Source: Linanthus parryae
Taxonomy: Eukaryota > Streptophyta > Magnoliopsida > Ericales > Polemoniaceae
NCBI GenBank assembly: GCA_023055425.1
Contig: JALGPY010000015.1
Coordinates: forward strand, 2,292,001-2,356,000
Reading direction: 5' to 3'
DNA length: 64,000 nt
Of this stretch, positions 10,399 through 25,300 are shown piece after piece; position 1 is the stretch's first letter, and the number at the start of each line of letters is the position of its first letter. The notes beneath the pieces are model-generated. The model did not search any database. It was given only the letters and a program-made list of their open reading frames with translations, and was not told where the DNA came from. Made by a program: the position numbers and the translations under genes.

Positions 10399-13300
10399 TT
10401 ACTCGTTCACTGCAGCAGCTTCAGCTATTTCACGTTCAAGATGCCGGCCAGCTTCTTCAAAAGATAGAAGTTGTTGCATCAGCATCGAAAGTTTCGCAGC
10501 ATTCTCTTCCTGAATACGGGCAGGAACCTTCTCCTGATACCCGGACACCTCCATCATCTTTGTCAGGTTATTTTGTTGTCTGTACAAGCCAAAATTAATG
10601 TTAGTCCACAATATAAATGGAGACCGCCAAAGGACTCTTATCTAAAGAAGATTGAATGCAGTTCGCCAATATCAATGGTAAACTGATACTGATTTACTTT
10701 ACATGTTTGAAGAGTTCATTATTTAGAGCTTCCATGGCACTTCAATGTTCACCTAGGAAAATTTTACCTGGCTCAGATTTTGGATAATTGTGTGCAAACA
10801 AGTCAGCCTAGGGGTTCACATCATTTTATGGGAAAATTGTATGAAATAGTAAGATCCAAATCATGACTTCAATTCACTATTATGTTCGATAACATTGTTC
10901 TATAACTCTTACTGTATTATTTAGAAGACAAGACCTCTTCTCTCTTCTATTTCCAACAACCAACGAGGTGAATACATATTCAAAAGACTGGAAGAGCAAT
11001 GATATTGTTCATTCAAAATCCTAACATGCAGTTCCTCGGCGACAAAATCAATGTATAAAGACCACCGAGTAGGGCTATGAAGAATCCATACTTAGCTTTT
11101 ATGGAGGAACAAATATCCATTGCTTGAATGTTTTCAATTCTACAAAATGTAAAAAGTACTTCTGAACAAATCTTTGAGGGCTCTAATTTGCTGAAGGACA
11201 CGAAATAAAGTATACAATGTAGAGTTATTTCATAACTTACTAGGGTACTATAGTGATCAACTTGGCCACGAGCTCATGTAAACTCTTGGAAATAAGTACA
11301 CAAAATACTAGTTCTTTTATCGGACAGTGTCCACCAAACTCTTGTGATTTCCATCATCGTTATAGGTATTTACAGTACTCTTATAAACATTATGGGAATG
11401 GCCTTTTGGCGCATGTTTGTTTCCGGCCTAGCTTACCCCATTTGGGCAAACAAGGGGATTTCCCCGCTTATTAATTAAATAAGGGGGGCAGCTATCCAAT
11501 AGTAGTTGTTAATTTGTCCTTGATCATGTAAAACTCCCCTTCCTCTAGCTGTTCTTTCATGGGGACATCTTTCTCCTTCTCTCGACCCAAGGTATTTAAA
11601 TGAACTAACTTAATACTTCTAATTTAGCAGTATTAGACAAGTTGTCCTTACAATCATTATATACTCCATGCTTCATAAACACGTCGGTTGACTTTCAACT
11701 GTCCAAAAATATTTTTCATCAGAAAGCATATTTTGAAGGTTAAACTATGGTCCTTGGCAAGACACGGCGCGGTAAGGATTCTTATGGTAAACCAAACTAT
11801 GTTGACTCCATTAACTAGCTTCACAAGTACATACATGTCTAAGACTGCATAACAAAAGAGATTTAATTCAAAAGAAAAACTCACTTTTTTATGTCATCCA
11901 TCTTCTTCTTGAGCTTCTCTCGCTCTCCCTCAGCATCTAGTGTTCCTCGAAGCTTAAGATAAACAGATAAGGATTCGTCCACTACAGATACAGCACATCC
12001 AGAGGGGGCAGCATCAATCTCACATAGAACCTGTAAATATTTATTTTGCACATGTTAGCAGGTTTATCAAAGCACGAGTTGAACCTTGCCTCGCACATTC
12101 TATACAATACTAGAGGTGAAAAGAGTAGTCCCAGAACATAGCTAGAAAGAGGTTAGCTCGCACTTCAAGTATTTCACAAAGTTCATGTAGCGAAAACACT
12201 AACGGAGGTGGTACAAACAAAAGAATAACAGCACATGTAGCAACTATTTTTTTTTCAGAATGTAGCAACTATTCAAATACTACCTCCATTTCATGTGCTT
12301 CTTCCTAGTTTGACTTTGTTCACTATTCAAAGGGGGACTTTGACCCGGTGATTTGATTAGTAAAACGATTCAAGAATTTGGTATTTTTTCATGGTGTGGA
12401 CTGTGGTAGAGTAAACTTTACTCTACAACACTGTGAAAAAAAAAGTCTAAAAATTGTATCGTTTTGCAATCCAAATCGCCGGGTCAAAGTGACATGATTA
12501 CGGGAAGAAAAGTAAAACGAGGACGAAACACATGAAACAGAGGTAGTATATAAATAGAACACCAATGTAACTTGTCAAGCGAAGCCGTCTCAATACTTTG
12601 ATTTCCCAAAATAACCTAACTAAACTTAAGAAATCACCTACTATCCTTCAGTAACTAAAAAATTAATGTCAATCGCTTTAAGTATTATAAAGGTATTTGA
12701 CTAATGTACTAAGCTAAAGCCTACTAAAGAGTCCACATTCCCATGTTTGTCTATCTGCTCAAGATTCCCGCGAGAGTAATAGTTTTCCACATCATCTACA
12801 ACTTTCTGTTTCAAACACAAAACGTCCATCAAGTCTTGGGCTCTTTTTGCAGTATTTCGACTTCAAACTCAATTATCTATACTGATGATGCTCGAACATG
12901 CTGTGGTCCTGAAACTGTCCCTGAGATTTTAAAATCTAGTTTAAACAGTCGGGGGACTGGGTAGTTAAGAGAATATAGTTTATATGTAGCTCTATCACCA
13001 TGAGTGTCTGCTGGTTCCATCATTCATAACACAAGTCCTAAATCTTCAAACTTAGCGCAGCCCGACTATTCGAAACAACTTCACGTTGGACTGTTATGAA
13101 ACAGATCAAAGATACCCAAAATATTTTCTGCTTTAGTAGATTGTCATTGTCTCATTGACAGTAGCAGAAAGATGATACCAGAGAATAAGGATTGAAATTC
13201 TGCAATCAAATTGTTCGGCATATGAGCCGGCCACCAGATTTTTTTCTGATTTTGTCATTTGGATTCTTCGCAATATGAGCTCTTCTTTTTCTTTCCAATT

Positions 13301-16300
13301 TCAATACTTTTGCACTTGAACTCCTTTTTTCTTTCCACAATTGCAGTTTGTTCCCATTCAAGAAAGGAGTTCAGATCAGTCCATCTTTTGCACAGACATG
13401 ACAATGCTAACCGAAGTCCTCAACAATGAACTCTGTGGCAAGAACCAGTTCGAGAACCATCCTCATCATACAGTGACCGCAATTTATGTCGTCTATACAT
13501 TTTAGAGTGAAAAATATCATGATAATCTTCATCGCCATACTTAGTAATGTTATTCTTGCACTTGAGTTGATTTTGTGACAGCAAAAAAATTATTTCACGA
13601 ATAATGTCTTCAACTTCAAACATAACAATAAATCGCACCTTCAGAGATGACAAAGCGGCAAGAGTAGAGATCTCCAGCTCACGGCTTGTTACAACTTCTG
13701 CAACTGCATTATTTCGGCAAAGCACAAAAGCTGCTCTTCTGATATAAAAAAAACAACATTACCAGTATCAATACAATATACTGCAATTAACTTTCAAGAC
13801 CAGACATGAAAATTCAAAAGCTGACTTCCCGTGTATTTATTAATACCCATGTCTAGTGTGACTATATGAATCTACATCACGACACTATAGAGTAGTGACA
13901 TTTTTGCCATTGACTGTTTTCCTTCACACTTACTTTTTTAGGCACGTTTCCTGATGGAATTGAATCTTTAAAATACCTGCACACATTTTCCTGAGAACTA
14001 GCCCAGACGAAAGACTGGGAACTTCTTCTATAGGTAAATACTTGCTACATAAATATTCAAAAATGTAATATGCTTTTGCAAAAATCTCTGTAATGACAAT
14101 ACAGAGAAAAAGTATTTCCTCTACAAACTCCTTCCGTGATATAAGGGAAAGAAACAATCAACAGGGACATTAAGGACGAAAATGGTAATGAAATGTCACT
14201 AACACAATGTACCTTTCGTTCCTTTCCTTTGCAGGCATCGAAGACCTGAGTGACCTCAGCGATTTCACCACAGACTCAACAATATCCATCTCATGTTCAA
14301 CCTTTTCACTGGTCCATTTCTGTTAACAGAAGACTAGTGGTTAAAATGAGCTCTCTTGATAATAATTTGTCTACGCTGACAAAAGTAGAATTAAGTAAAC
14401 AAACTGAATGGGCACCCCCCCCCCCCCCCCCCAAATGCAATTATACGATGAAGAAAGATGAACAGTTGCATTACGTAGAAAAATGCACGCTGGTTATCGT
14501 TTTCGAGAGGGCATGTCAAAGAATTAATAACACGCCCCGATATTAAATTATTCAAAGTAACAAAAAACTTTTATATCCAAATAATTTACTACGTTTTAGA
14601 TTGACATAAAGGTTTTTTGAAACCATAAGATGCGTAGTAACAAGTCTAAGTCACTAACACTATGAACCATTCATGATGATGCACCTTCTACCACTAGATA
14701 TCTGGTAACATGTGATGGCTCATTGCCATGTTAAGGGGAAAATGGAATCAAAACTACAAGAAAAACACGAATAGTATTTATAGTTAACCAGAGGACAAAA
14801 GGAGAAAAGCAAAACAATAGGATCTTAATGATGAACTCATCCCAACCTAAACAAAATATAGAAGGAAATACAAGTGGCCTCACAAGTATAAACAGTCAAG
14901 AACGCATGGATCAGAAAATTTCCCATGAACTTATTATGTAGGTTCTTTCTAACACAATAAAGATAAAGCCCTAATCTGACTTTTCAATTAGTTTATTCCT
15001 TGCCTCTGGGGTTTTATGGACTCCGCTAAATTTTGATGGAAAATCCACCTGATTTTCCTAAAGATATTTAGCATGAGTTATGTAACGTATGAGACTCTCA
15101 TGCCTAAAATGAAGATAGACAATGTAACCAGATACCAATCATCAATCATTTTGCACAACAGATTTCCTTGTCCTACTATTTACAATTACTGACCTCCACT
15201 ACGGATGGGTACTCGCATATCATAATTGATTCTTTCCTCTTGCAATCCTTCAGTAAAGGAAGGCGCTGCCACAATTCTTCTGTCACATACGGCATAAACG
15301 GATGAAGCAACCGTAACCCGTTATCAAGACAAACCCACAGTGTGTCCCGTGCAAAACCTCTGGCAGATGCATATTTATTATCATCACTGGCGAAGTAAGG
15401 CTTGACAGCTTCGATAAACACGTCACACAGCTGGAACTGCCACCATGAATATACTGCGGTTGCAGCATCTGAGAATTCATATGCTTCTAATGATGATACA
15501 GCTTTTAATATGGCCTTGTTGAGTGCAGATAGGATCCACCGACAGCTAAACGGCATGACACTTGGATCAATATTTGTTGTAGGAGAGTAGTCTTCTCCAA
15601 GCTTAGTCATGGCAAATCTCACTGCATTCCACAGCTTATTGCACCACTGACGATACCCAACAACCCTCTGGATATCTAGATTTATTTTATCAGACTGCAA
15701 GGAGAATACACATCAATGTCGAACTACTAATGCAACACAAAGAAAAACTGGAAATCATGTACTCGTAAATGCATGCACCTGTGCAGTATAAGAGACGAGA
15801 GCAAAACGCAGAGCATCAGCACCACATTCAGAAATACCATCTGGGAAGTCTTTCTTTTGTCCTTCTTTAGCGGTTTTCAGTTCACTGGGATCCAAGTTAC
15901 CCTCCTCCAATCTCTTATGAAGACCTTCAAGGGTTATCCCATTGATAACTTCAAGGGGATCAACAACATTTCCCAATGACTTGGACATCTTACGACCATG
16001 AGCATCCCGAATCATGGGGTGCAAATAAACCTGTAGGTGGTCCATAGGCAATTAAATACACTTAAGTTAAAACTGAACAGTTAAAACTACAGAGAAAATA
16101 TATATGTATGTCAACGTACAATGTAGAAACATCTCTGCCTAAACCTCTTTTCCACCTTAAATCTTGAAACTTCTCTTTTACAAAATCGCGTAATATTCAA
16201 ATTTTAACTGACCCCTACAATTATGAAAATCTAGTCATTTATTTATTTAAAAAAATTAAAAAATAAATGGATTTTCATCATCGCTAAACTATAGCATTAC

Positions 16301-19300
16301 AGAGTTACCACCTAGCCAGTTGATGAAGGTTACGATTTGAAACACTGAACCCAAAATAGTAAAGCAAAAGGGATGTCACCGAGGACAAGGCTGGTTATAC
16401 TCTCGATTATTCTGTGACCACATAAAGCTACCAATTTAATGTGACATGATAAACAAAGAAAAGATTAGTTTAGGTCACCTTGCTGAAAGGTACTTGACCT
16501 CCAAGCTTCATTCCTAACATCACCATGCGAGCGACCCAAAAGAAGAGAATGTCATGCCCAGTTTCAAGAACCGAGGTTGGGTAAAATGTCTTGAAGTCAT
16601 CTGTATTATCTGGCCAACCTAACACAGATAATGGGAAAAGACCAGAGGAAAACCAGGTATCCAGGACATCAGGATCTTGAGAGATCTGAAAGTCCTTCCC
16701 GGAAAACAGCAGGTTAGCCTCTTGCCGAGCCTCCTCCTCATTTCTAGCAACCACCCAGTGGTCATTGTAAGCACCGAGCTCTTTCAGTTCGTCATCCTTG
16801 AGGGTCACATACCAAGCAGGAACACGGTGGCCCCACCAAAGCTGTCTTGAGATGCACCAATCACGAATATTTTCAAGCCATCTGTGATATTTGAAAAGAA
16901 CACAAAATACACAATTGTTACCAAGTAGTTTAACGCAGAAAAAATGAGATCATATAATTAAGGGAAAGATTTCCTAGTGGATATGGCCATCCGTATTATC
17001 TGGCCAACCTAACACAGATAATGTATTATCTTGTAATTTTAGCGAATTATTAATTTAGCACGCTATCCCCGAGTGGGGACCGGCCAAAAATATGATCTTA
17101 GACAGTTTATTAAATTATGGAGTATGAATTTATAGAGTTTCTACTTTAGTAATGGTTTGAAGAGCCTCTCTAACCTCTTCCAAAATTGAGGACTAAGAAA
17201 AAACCCAGAACCAGTGCCATAAAGAAAGTTTCGAAAAGACAGTCAATCCATGTCAGTTACAGTTCTTTCTATAATGATTCCTTGATTCCATTGTGTAGTA
17301 AATGATGAAATCTAAAACCTTACTAATAAGTAAAGCATGATTGCAAATGAGATTACCTCTTCCATTCAGCAGCATATTGCTTAGGAATTATCTGTATTTT
17401 CTTATTTTCCTCGTTGAAAACAGCATCAAGAGCTTCAGTAGCCATGCTATTGCAGTTAACATACCATTGAGGTTTTATCAGGGGCTCCACAACATCATTT
17501 GTTCTTGAACAAATTCCCAGGCGCATCTCATTGTTCTGGGCACCAATGTAGAGATCCTGGATAGATAAACAAGGGATATATGAATTAACAAATTCAAAGT
17601 ATTATTTCCATTCAATTTTAGAAAACTAACTCTACAGAAAAACAAGTTGATTCTAGGGGAAGAATCAGTAACGCTCCTAACTGGTGCCAAGCTCGTGCGT
17701 TCCATACCTCGAAAATCACAACTTTTCACTTGAAATGTGCCCATCACTACGACACATAATATGCTACAGCATCTAGCACATATACTACAGGATCAATGTT
17801 CGCCTAGATCATGCCATGCTAGGAAGCATGGACGCTACAAAATAGGGGTCACATTCGTACCTGTGTTCGACACTTGGGAAACTCGTACGACGCTCCAAAA
17901 TACTAGTCAGACTCTCCAAGTGGCATATCCAAGTAATTTAGAGAATTTCATTAGACTCGACACTTGGAGGAGGACACTTAATGAGACACGACAGTCACTC
18001 TTTCGTGTTCATTAGACTTTCACACAGTTTTTTCTATGAAATTATATAAGCTTTCAAATGGTTAAAATACAATTAGGCTCAAGTAGATACAACATATATG
18101 ATTAATTGGGGGCTCAATATATGAAAAGGCTGCTCTTTTGAACAAAAGTTCAAGCGAGGTTTTAAGTTCTTACATGCGACAACTTCAAGGGTTTTCACAG
18201 ACACAATTCATCAAACTCAAAGTCTCAAACCCATGGAAGCTACTCTTTCATATACTTGATCTACGCTTTTCTGTGATATTTAACCTATAAATATTAAAGA
18301 AGTTGGAAACAACTTTGTCATTCATTAATATAAAAACTCATAGATGAGAAAAGGTTGTGCCCATCACTACGACACATAATATGCTAGAGCATCTAGCACA
18401 TATACTACAGGATCCATGTTCGCCTAGATCATGCCTTGCTAGGAAGCATGGACACTACAAAATAAGGGTCACGTTCATATCCTTGTTGGACACTTGTATG
18501 ACACTCCAAAATACTAGTCAGACACTCCAAGTGGCGTGTTCAAGTAATTTAGAGAATTCTATTACACTCGACACTTAAAGGACACTTAATGAGACACGAC
18601 AGTCACCCCTTTGTGTTCATTAGACTTTCTGATGCAGGGTGATCCGAAGACAACCTACTGGGTTTATTGGTTCTCTATTAAGAGCTTGCTCCCCATAGAG
18701 CTAGTAGCAAGAACTGGCATGTTAGTGAGCTTTCTTAACTGTGAAGTACACTAGTGGGTCCCTCCTACTGCAGCTTTTATTTACAGTCTTTAGGCTGCAG
18801 CTTTTGTAGCTCTTTAGCTTATTACTTAGCCTTGAAGAAAGGTCTTACTTAGCCTAGAGGTAAGGTCAGTTTTGTCTTCTGTTTAGTTAGGGCAGCAACT
18901 AGTAGTTTCCCTATAAATAGGACTATTGTATAATGTTTTAGGATAGTGGAATTTTGTATCAAAACCTTGAAAGGTAAAAGAACCTAGAGTTCTATTGGGT
19001 TCCCTATAAATAGGACTATTGTATAATGTTTTAGGATAGTGGAATTTTGTATCAAAACCTTGAAAGGTAAAAGAACCTAGAGTTCTATTGTGTTTTAACC
19101 CCAGAAACCATGAGTTTCTTTGTTTCCCACTTCAGTTGTTCTAAGCTTCAGCTCCATACACTGTTCTTCCTTTAGAGTTCTTTCTAAGGTGTACTTTGCA
19201 CCGTTGTAGTGTCAGATTGTGCATGTTCACACTTCTGAACTACATTAAGTGGTATCAGAGCATGAGTTCTCGATATGGGACCATGGCTACTGCATGTTGC

Positions 19301-22300
19301 AGAGGTTACGATGGAAGAGAAAATCGAGAACGTGAAGAGCTAGCTGAGATGCGAAGGAAGATTGAAGAACTGTCGCGAGCTGTGCAAGCACTTCAGCGAC
19401 GGGGAAGAGCTAAAGCCCATCGGGAGGTTCCCGAAGGCAATAGCAAACCTGTTGACATACTGGAAGGTAGTCAAAAGGATGGACACTATGAAGAATGTCA
19501 AGAAAACCTGTTTCATGACGCCTGGCATGCAAACCTGGACATTGTTGCACTCGAAGGTAGCTCGGTGGACTGGGAAACTCTTCCAATCTACGACGAGTAC
19601 GAAGGAGATGAAGAAGACTTGGTCTTGGAGGATTTAGAAGGGATCTCCAGTTCTGGAATCCCCTCACTTCCCAGTGACATCAAGGAAGAGTGTTCTCAGA
19701 TTCTATTCGATGATTATGAGGACCCAGAAATCCGTTCCCTAGGGGAAGCCAAAATTTTCACACGCGAGACTGTTAACTGTTCCTTTGTGCATCCCATTAA
19801 ACCATTAACCTTCTACACGGATCCGTATCTGCTGGAGTCTCAAACAAACCTTCCTATCATAGATACATACTGCATATCTTTTTCTCTGACAATTTTAGGA
19901 CTTGGAAGCTTCAAAGATGAAGTTATGAAGATGTCTGTTGTGCAGAATGAAATAGATAATTTGTTGCAGGGAGATATCAATAATCAAAAGCGACTGAATC
20001 GGAAGGATGAAAGAATCATTAGTCCCGGCAAAATTCGAGGACGAATTTTCTGTAACGATGGGAGAATGATGCAGGGTGATCCGAAGACAACCTACTGGGT
20101 TTATTGGTTCTCTATTAAGAGCTTGCTCCCCATAGAGCTAGTAGCAAGAACTGGCATGTTAGTGAGCTTTCTTAACTGTGAAGTACACTAGTGGGTCCCT
20201 CCTACTGCAGCTTTTATTTACAGTCTTTAGGCTGCAGCTTTTGTAGCTCTTTAGCTTATTACTTAGCCTTGAAGAAAGGTCTTACTTAGCCTAGAGGTAA
20301 GGTCAGTTTTGTCTTGTGTTTAGTTAGGGCAGCAACTAGTAGTTTCCCTATAAATAGGACTATTGTATAATGTTTTAGGATAGTGGAATTTTGTATCAAA
20401 ACCTTGAAAGGTAAAAGAACCTAGAGTTCTATTGGGTTTTAACCCCAGAAACCATGAGTTTCTTTGTTTCCCACTTCAGTTGTTCTAAGCTTCAGCTCCA
20501 TACACTGTTCTTCCTTTAGAGTTCTTTCTAAGGTGTACTTTGCACCGTTGTAGTGTCAGATTGTGCATGTTCACACTTCTGAACTACATTACTTTCACAC
20601 AGTTTTTTCTATGAAATGCTATAAGCTTTCAAATGGTTAAAATATAATTAGGCTAAAGTAAACATATATGATTAATTGGGGGCTCAATGTATGAAAAGGC
20701 TGCTCTTTTGAACAAAAGTTCAAGCGAGCTTTTAAGTTCTCACATGCGAAAGCTCCAAGGGTTTTCACAGACACGACTCATCAAACTCAAACCCATGGAA
20801 GCTACTCCTCTTTCATATACTAGATCTATGCTTTTCTGTGATATTTAACCTATAAATATTAAAGAGGATGGAAACAACTTTGTCATCTATTAGTAGAGAA
20901 ATCCATAAATGACAAATAATTGCTTCCAACTTCTTTAATATTTATAGGTTAAATACACACACACACACACACACACAAACACACATATATGAGTTTTTAT
21001 ACTAATAAATGACAAAAAGTTGTTTCTAGCATTTATAGGTTAAATCCACGCGCGCGCGCACACGTACATATAATAATAATGTTGGTGTATTCCTTCAGTG
21101 TCCGTATCATCATTCTTTTATGTATCCTATTTCTTTTTCCGAATCATATCCGACACCCGTATCAGTGCTCCTTAAATGCCTTGTTTCTTAATGAATTTGG
21201 CTTCAAAAGAAAGGACAAATACCAACTTAATTTGATAAATACTCCAATGTCCTATAAACTAATATCGAATTACCATTTAACTAATCCGCTTAAATTTCCA
21301 ATTTATTACCTTAAGGTTCGCATTTGAAGGAAATCATGCATATGAACTCTCCACATTATAGTACTCTTACAAGCATCTCCCAGAACAATTAATTCCAAAT
21401 ACCAACTTAAAGGTCACCGTATACTAAAAAAAAAAGAAAAGAAAAAAAAAATGTGTTCTCAGCAAACCATTGATGCACCTAGTCTACTCAGTACAAGCCT
21501 CCTGACCTCTTCATATTTTATCAATAAAAATACCTTGGCCATTTCAAGCAACATGAAGGTTATCCTTCAAAGGCATACCAAACATGCCCTTTATCAAGAT
21601 AGGCCTTGACCTAAATTGCAGATTACTATCGAAATCAGAGAGTCCTACAGGTGTAGCAATGGCATGAAGGATAGAATTTTCAGAATCAACATTCTTATTG
21701 CATAGCAGACACCTGTACTTGTATGCATGCACAATCTTTTTTCATCCACCAGGGCAAATATGAGGAAGAACTTCCCACGACTGTCTAAATTTTGTTGCTA
21801 AAACCCCAATCAAGACATGACTGTACATATTTTACAATGCTCTATCCCTTAAGGGGTAACAAAGTCAACTGTGTTATAGTGTTTCAAAAAAGTAATTCTT
21901 CAATAGGTTTCGACCAGTAGCACATCACTATGCCAATGAATGAAAAATACCTTTCTTTTTAAAGCTGCTGTAACAGCCTCACGGGCTTCAAAACGCGGCA
22001 TTCCCACAAACTCTGGTCCACCATTACTGTTTATCTTTCCATCATCAGTAAATATATTGATGAACTCAAGATTATGACGCTTTCCAACATCAAAATCATT
22101 GGGATCATGAGCTGGAGTTATCTGCACCGGCATTGCAAATGATCATAAAAATAGATTCAAAATGCAAAGTTGAGAAACAGTGATGTCCCAGAAACTTCAC
22201 TGTCAAATACTAGAAGCCAGTACCTTAACAGCACCAGTCCCGAATTTAGGATCAACGAGTATGGCATCACAAACTATAGGAAGCTTTCTTCCATTGAAGG

Positions 22301-25300
22301 GATGAACTGCGAACTTTCCATGAAGATGGGTGTACCGGGGGTCATCGGGATGTACTGCAATTCCAGTATCCCCAAGCATTGTTTCTACTCTAGTAGTAGC
22401 AACGACAATTTGACCCATTTCCCCTTCAAGAGGGTAAGCAAATGATGTCAAAACACCAAACTCCACCGGCTTATCATATCCAGGAACCTTTAACTGTGTC
22501 CTTTCTTTAATGTCCAGGTATTCTACCTACAAAACCCAAAGTCAAAACAAACGACATACTCCAGGAATGTTCGGTAGATAGTTTACAAAACTGACTTACC
22601 TCAATATCAGAAATGGCGGTTCGCAAGACACAATCCCAATTCACCAGCCTAAGATCCCTGAAATTAAAGATGAATTCAAGAACCCAATCTACATACAGTC
22701 AGGAACCCCATAAAAGCATAAATCACACAGTAAGAGAGGTACTGCAAAGTCATAGGTCGAATGGATGCATACTGTAACCAAATCCAAATACGACGAAACT
22801 TATCATGGGGGAATGTACAAAAATATGACTTATCCCTGCTCCATTCCCAGTTTCCAAATTAGAGACACTAATATATAAAAGAATTAAAGAAAAAAGGAGC
22901 TGTAATATTAGTGATAATACTAATTCGAAAATGAATACATAAGGTGTGTTCCATTATTTTGTTGTATTTAAGGATAGGGAAGGAGCTCCACACTCAGAGA
23001 GCTGAAAAAATATCGTACTTCTTATTTCATCAGTACCCGAAAGGAAGTCCTGCTTGAATCCTCACATAGTTTTAGGGGAAGCTTTTAACTTAGTTGATTT
23101 ACGAAAATTATCTTGTCATTCTGGTACTTTCTCTTGGGAAGTGGGAAGGTAAGAATATGAAAAAGGGTAAGGAGGGAAGTATAGTGAAAAGGGGGGTGAC
23201 TTTTTGGTAGTACGACAATTCATTTAAGATGTCCATTTTAGGGAAGGAATGCATCCTGTCTAGGACGAAAGGAAAACATATGTAAGGATGATAAGTTAAA
23301 ATAACTGCATTGAAGTTACCTATAAATCAGCCCTTCTTTGTGAAGTCTAACAAAAGCCTCCGTCACAGCCTTGGATCTCTTCTCATCCATTGTGAAGCAC
23401 TGCAAAAATAACATTGGAAGTTGGAACAGATACAGAATGTGACAATGCAACACAATTCAGTGCATTAAATAATTCACAAATATTGTGGTCCCAAAATTCA
23501 CCTCACGGGACCAATCAAGAGAAGAACCCAGGCATCTCAATTGTTTCAATATTGTTCCTCCGTGCTCATCTTTCCACTTCCATACCTTACACAAAATATT
23601 GGATTCTAATAGTAAGTCTACAAACTATTCTGGTGAATTCAACAAGAATAAAATAATTGAGTAAGCTTATGGCATCTCAAACACACCTCAGATACAAACT
23701 CATCACGGCCAATATCGTGTCTTGTCAATTTCCTTTCACGCATGAGTTTCTTCTCCACAACCACCTGCAAGAAGTTACAAGAATTTCCTAATTAATGTCA
23801 TCTTAAAAAATGTCAACAATTATCTGGACAAAGGCCTCAGATTTATCTAACTTAACGAATTGTTCTCAAGAAACTACAACACAAATTACTATGTGCAAGT
23901 CAATGTCAACAGGGTGCAACTTCAGATAGTTCCCTAGTCCTATCACAGATGAAGAACATATTCTGACAGAGTATCTAAAAAGCAGTTGAATCAGAGATCA
24001 ACTTCAATAGAGTTTAATGAATATGCACCACACAGATCCAGATGTAGACATGATACTCCCATAATTTTCAGAATAACATGACAACGTCATTTTCTACTAG
24101 ATATCAAACCTATGATTTTAATTCATACGAAGTCTTGCTGAATCACATGTGATCGGATAAGTCTCAGGAGTTTTCCGTCTTAAACTTTAACCCCATTGTT
24201 CAGAGTATCTTTCTTTCTCAAATAAGACAACTAAATGTCAACAGATCACCACTATAGGAGTTTCAGCACTACTTGCCATAATTTTGAAGCAAAAAAACAT
24301 TACAAAAACAAACATCGCATACAAATTGGTGATGCTCTATCTTGCTCATCAAAACTAATGCACACAAATGTTATACATTGAGAAAAATGTTATAAATTAA
24401 GACCTATCATCATTCTGCTTCCGGAATGCTAAAAAAAATTCAAACTGTACAAAGTTAGTATGACCATGAATCTTCATGCATAGGAGTCATACGAATGCAA
24501 AATTAGTGGTCAATGGCCTCATAAGAGACAGAACCACACAGACACAGAGTCACACAGAGCGCGCGCGCGCACGCACACACGCCTAAAGTTGATGACATAA
24601 TATGCTTTACCTGTGTTGCTATCCCAGCATGATCCATCCCGGGAACCCACAAGGTGTTATACCCAGACATCCTACGCCAGCGGACAATAGTATCCTGTGT
24701 GCAACGGCAACCAAAACTTATTGACATAAATTAACAACCTTGCTGACTGTAAATAAATCAAAAAAAAAAAAAAAAAAAAAAAAAGCTCATAAGACCTGAA
24801 TGGCAGATGTAAGGGCATGGCCAATGTGAAGAGCTCCAGTTACATTTGGAGGTGGCAAAACCTGCAAGCAGAAGAGATTGAGCTAATAATTTTCTAAAAC
24901 TAATGTGTTGTCAATACAACGATACAAAAACAGCTTCCCAGTCCTGTGCTGCACTAATTTTAAACTATGTAACAACAATAAGATAAACTATGCTTAGACA
25001 AATAGGCAAATACATAATTACTTCGAAAACTCAACTTCCCAAACAAATCAATTGGCCTGACTCAGTTGGCCTTGTTTGGGTTGTGGATTATTCGAATGAA
25101 TGGTTGAGGTGCCTAATCCTAATGGAAAACTGAAGGAGGAAATATATAGCAAGTTGATTTAAGATGCAGGCTTCCTTTTAATTTGTAATACGACTAGTCA
25201 TGGATTTTTATATTTGAACGTGTATATCATCATTTTGCTGGTGACTTGAGTTGAAAAAAACTGGTGTCCCTTCTCATTGAATTCCTGGCTCCGCCACTGA

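Larger units (their letters stand above)
18630..20591 (+). mobile_element. Young non-autonomous LTR retrotransposon in the ValRS intron
   Basis: A 1962-bp element with a 5' LTR (18630-19247, 618 bp) and 3' LTR (20067-20591, 525 bp), flanked by CTTTC at 18625-18629 and 20592-20596. An initiator-Met PBS (TGGTATCAGAGCA) begins at 19250. The LTRs differ by about two substitutions apart from a 93-bp tandem duplication in the 5' LTR, so insertion is recent. The 819-bp interior has no protease, RT or integrase, only a gag-like ORF. It is antisense to the host gene and in an intron. Confidence 0.92.
18357..20907. repeat. Tandem duplication in ValRS intron, copy 2, split by an LTR element
   Basis: Left part 18357-18629 and right part 20592-20907 together match copy 1. 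The interruption at 18630-20591 is the LTR element; the CTTTC at the break is present on both sides as its target duplication. Confidence 0.85.
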
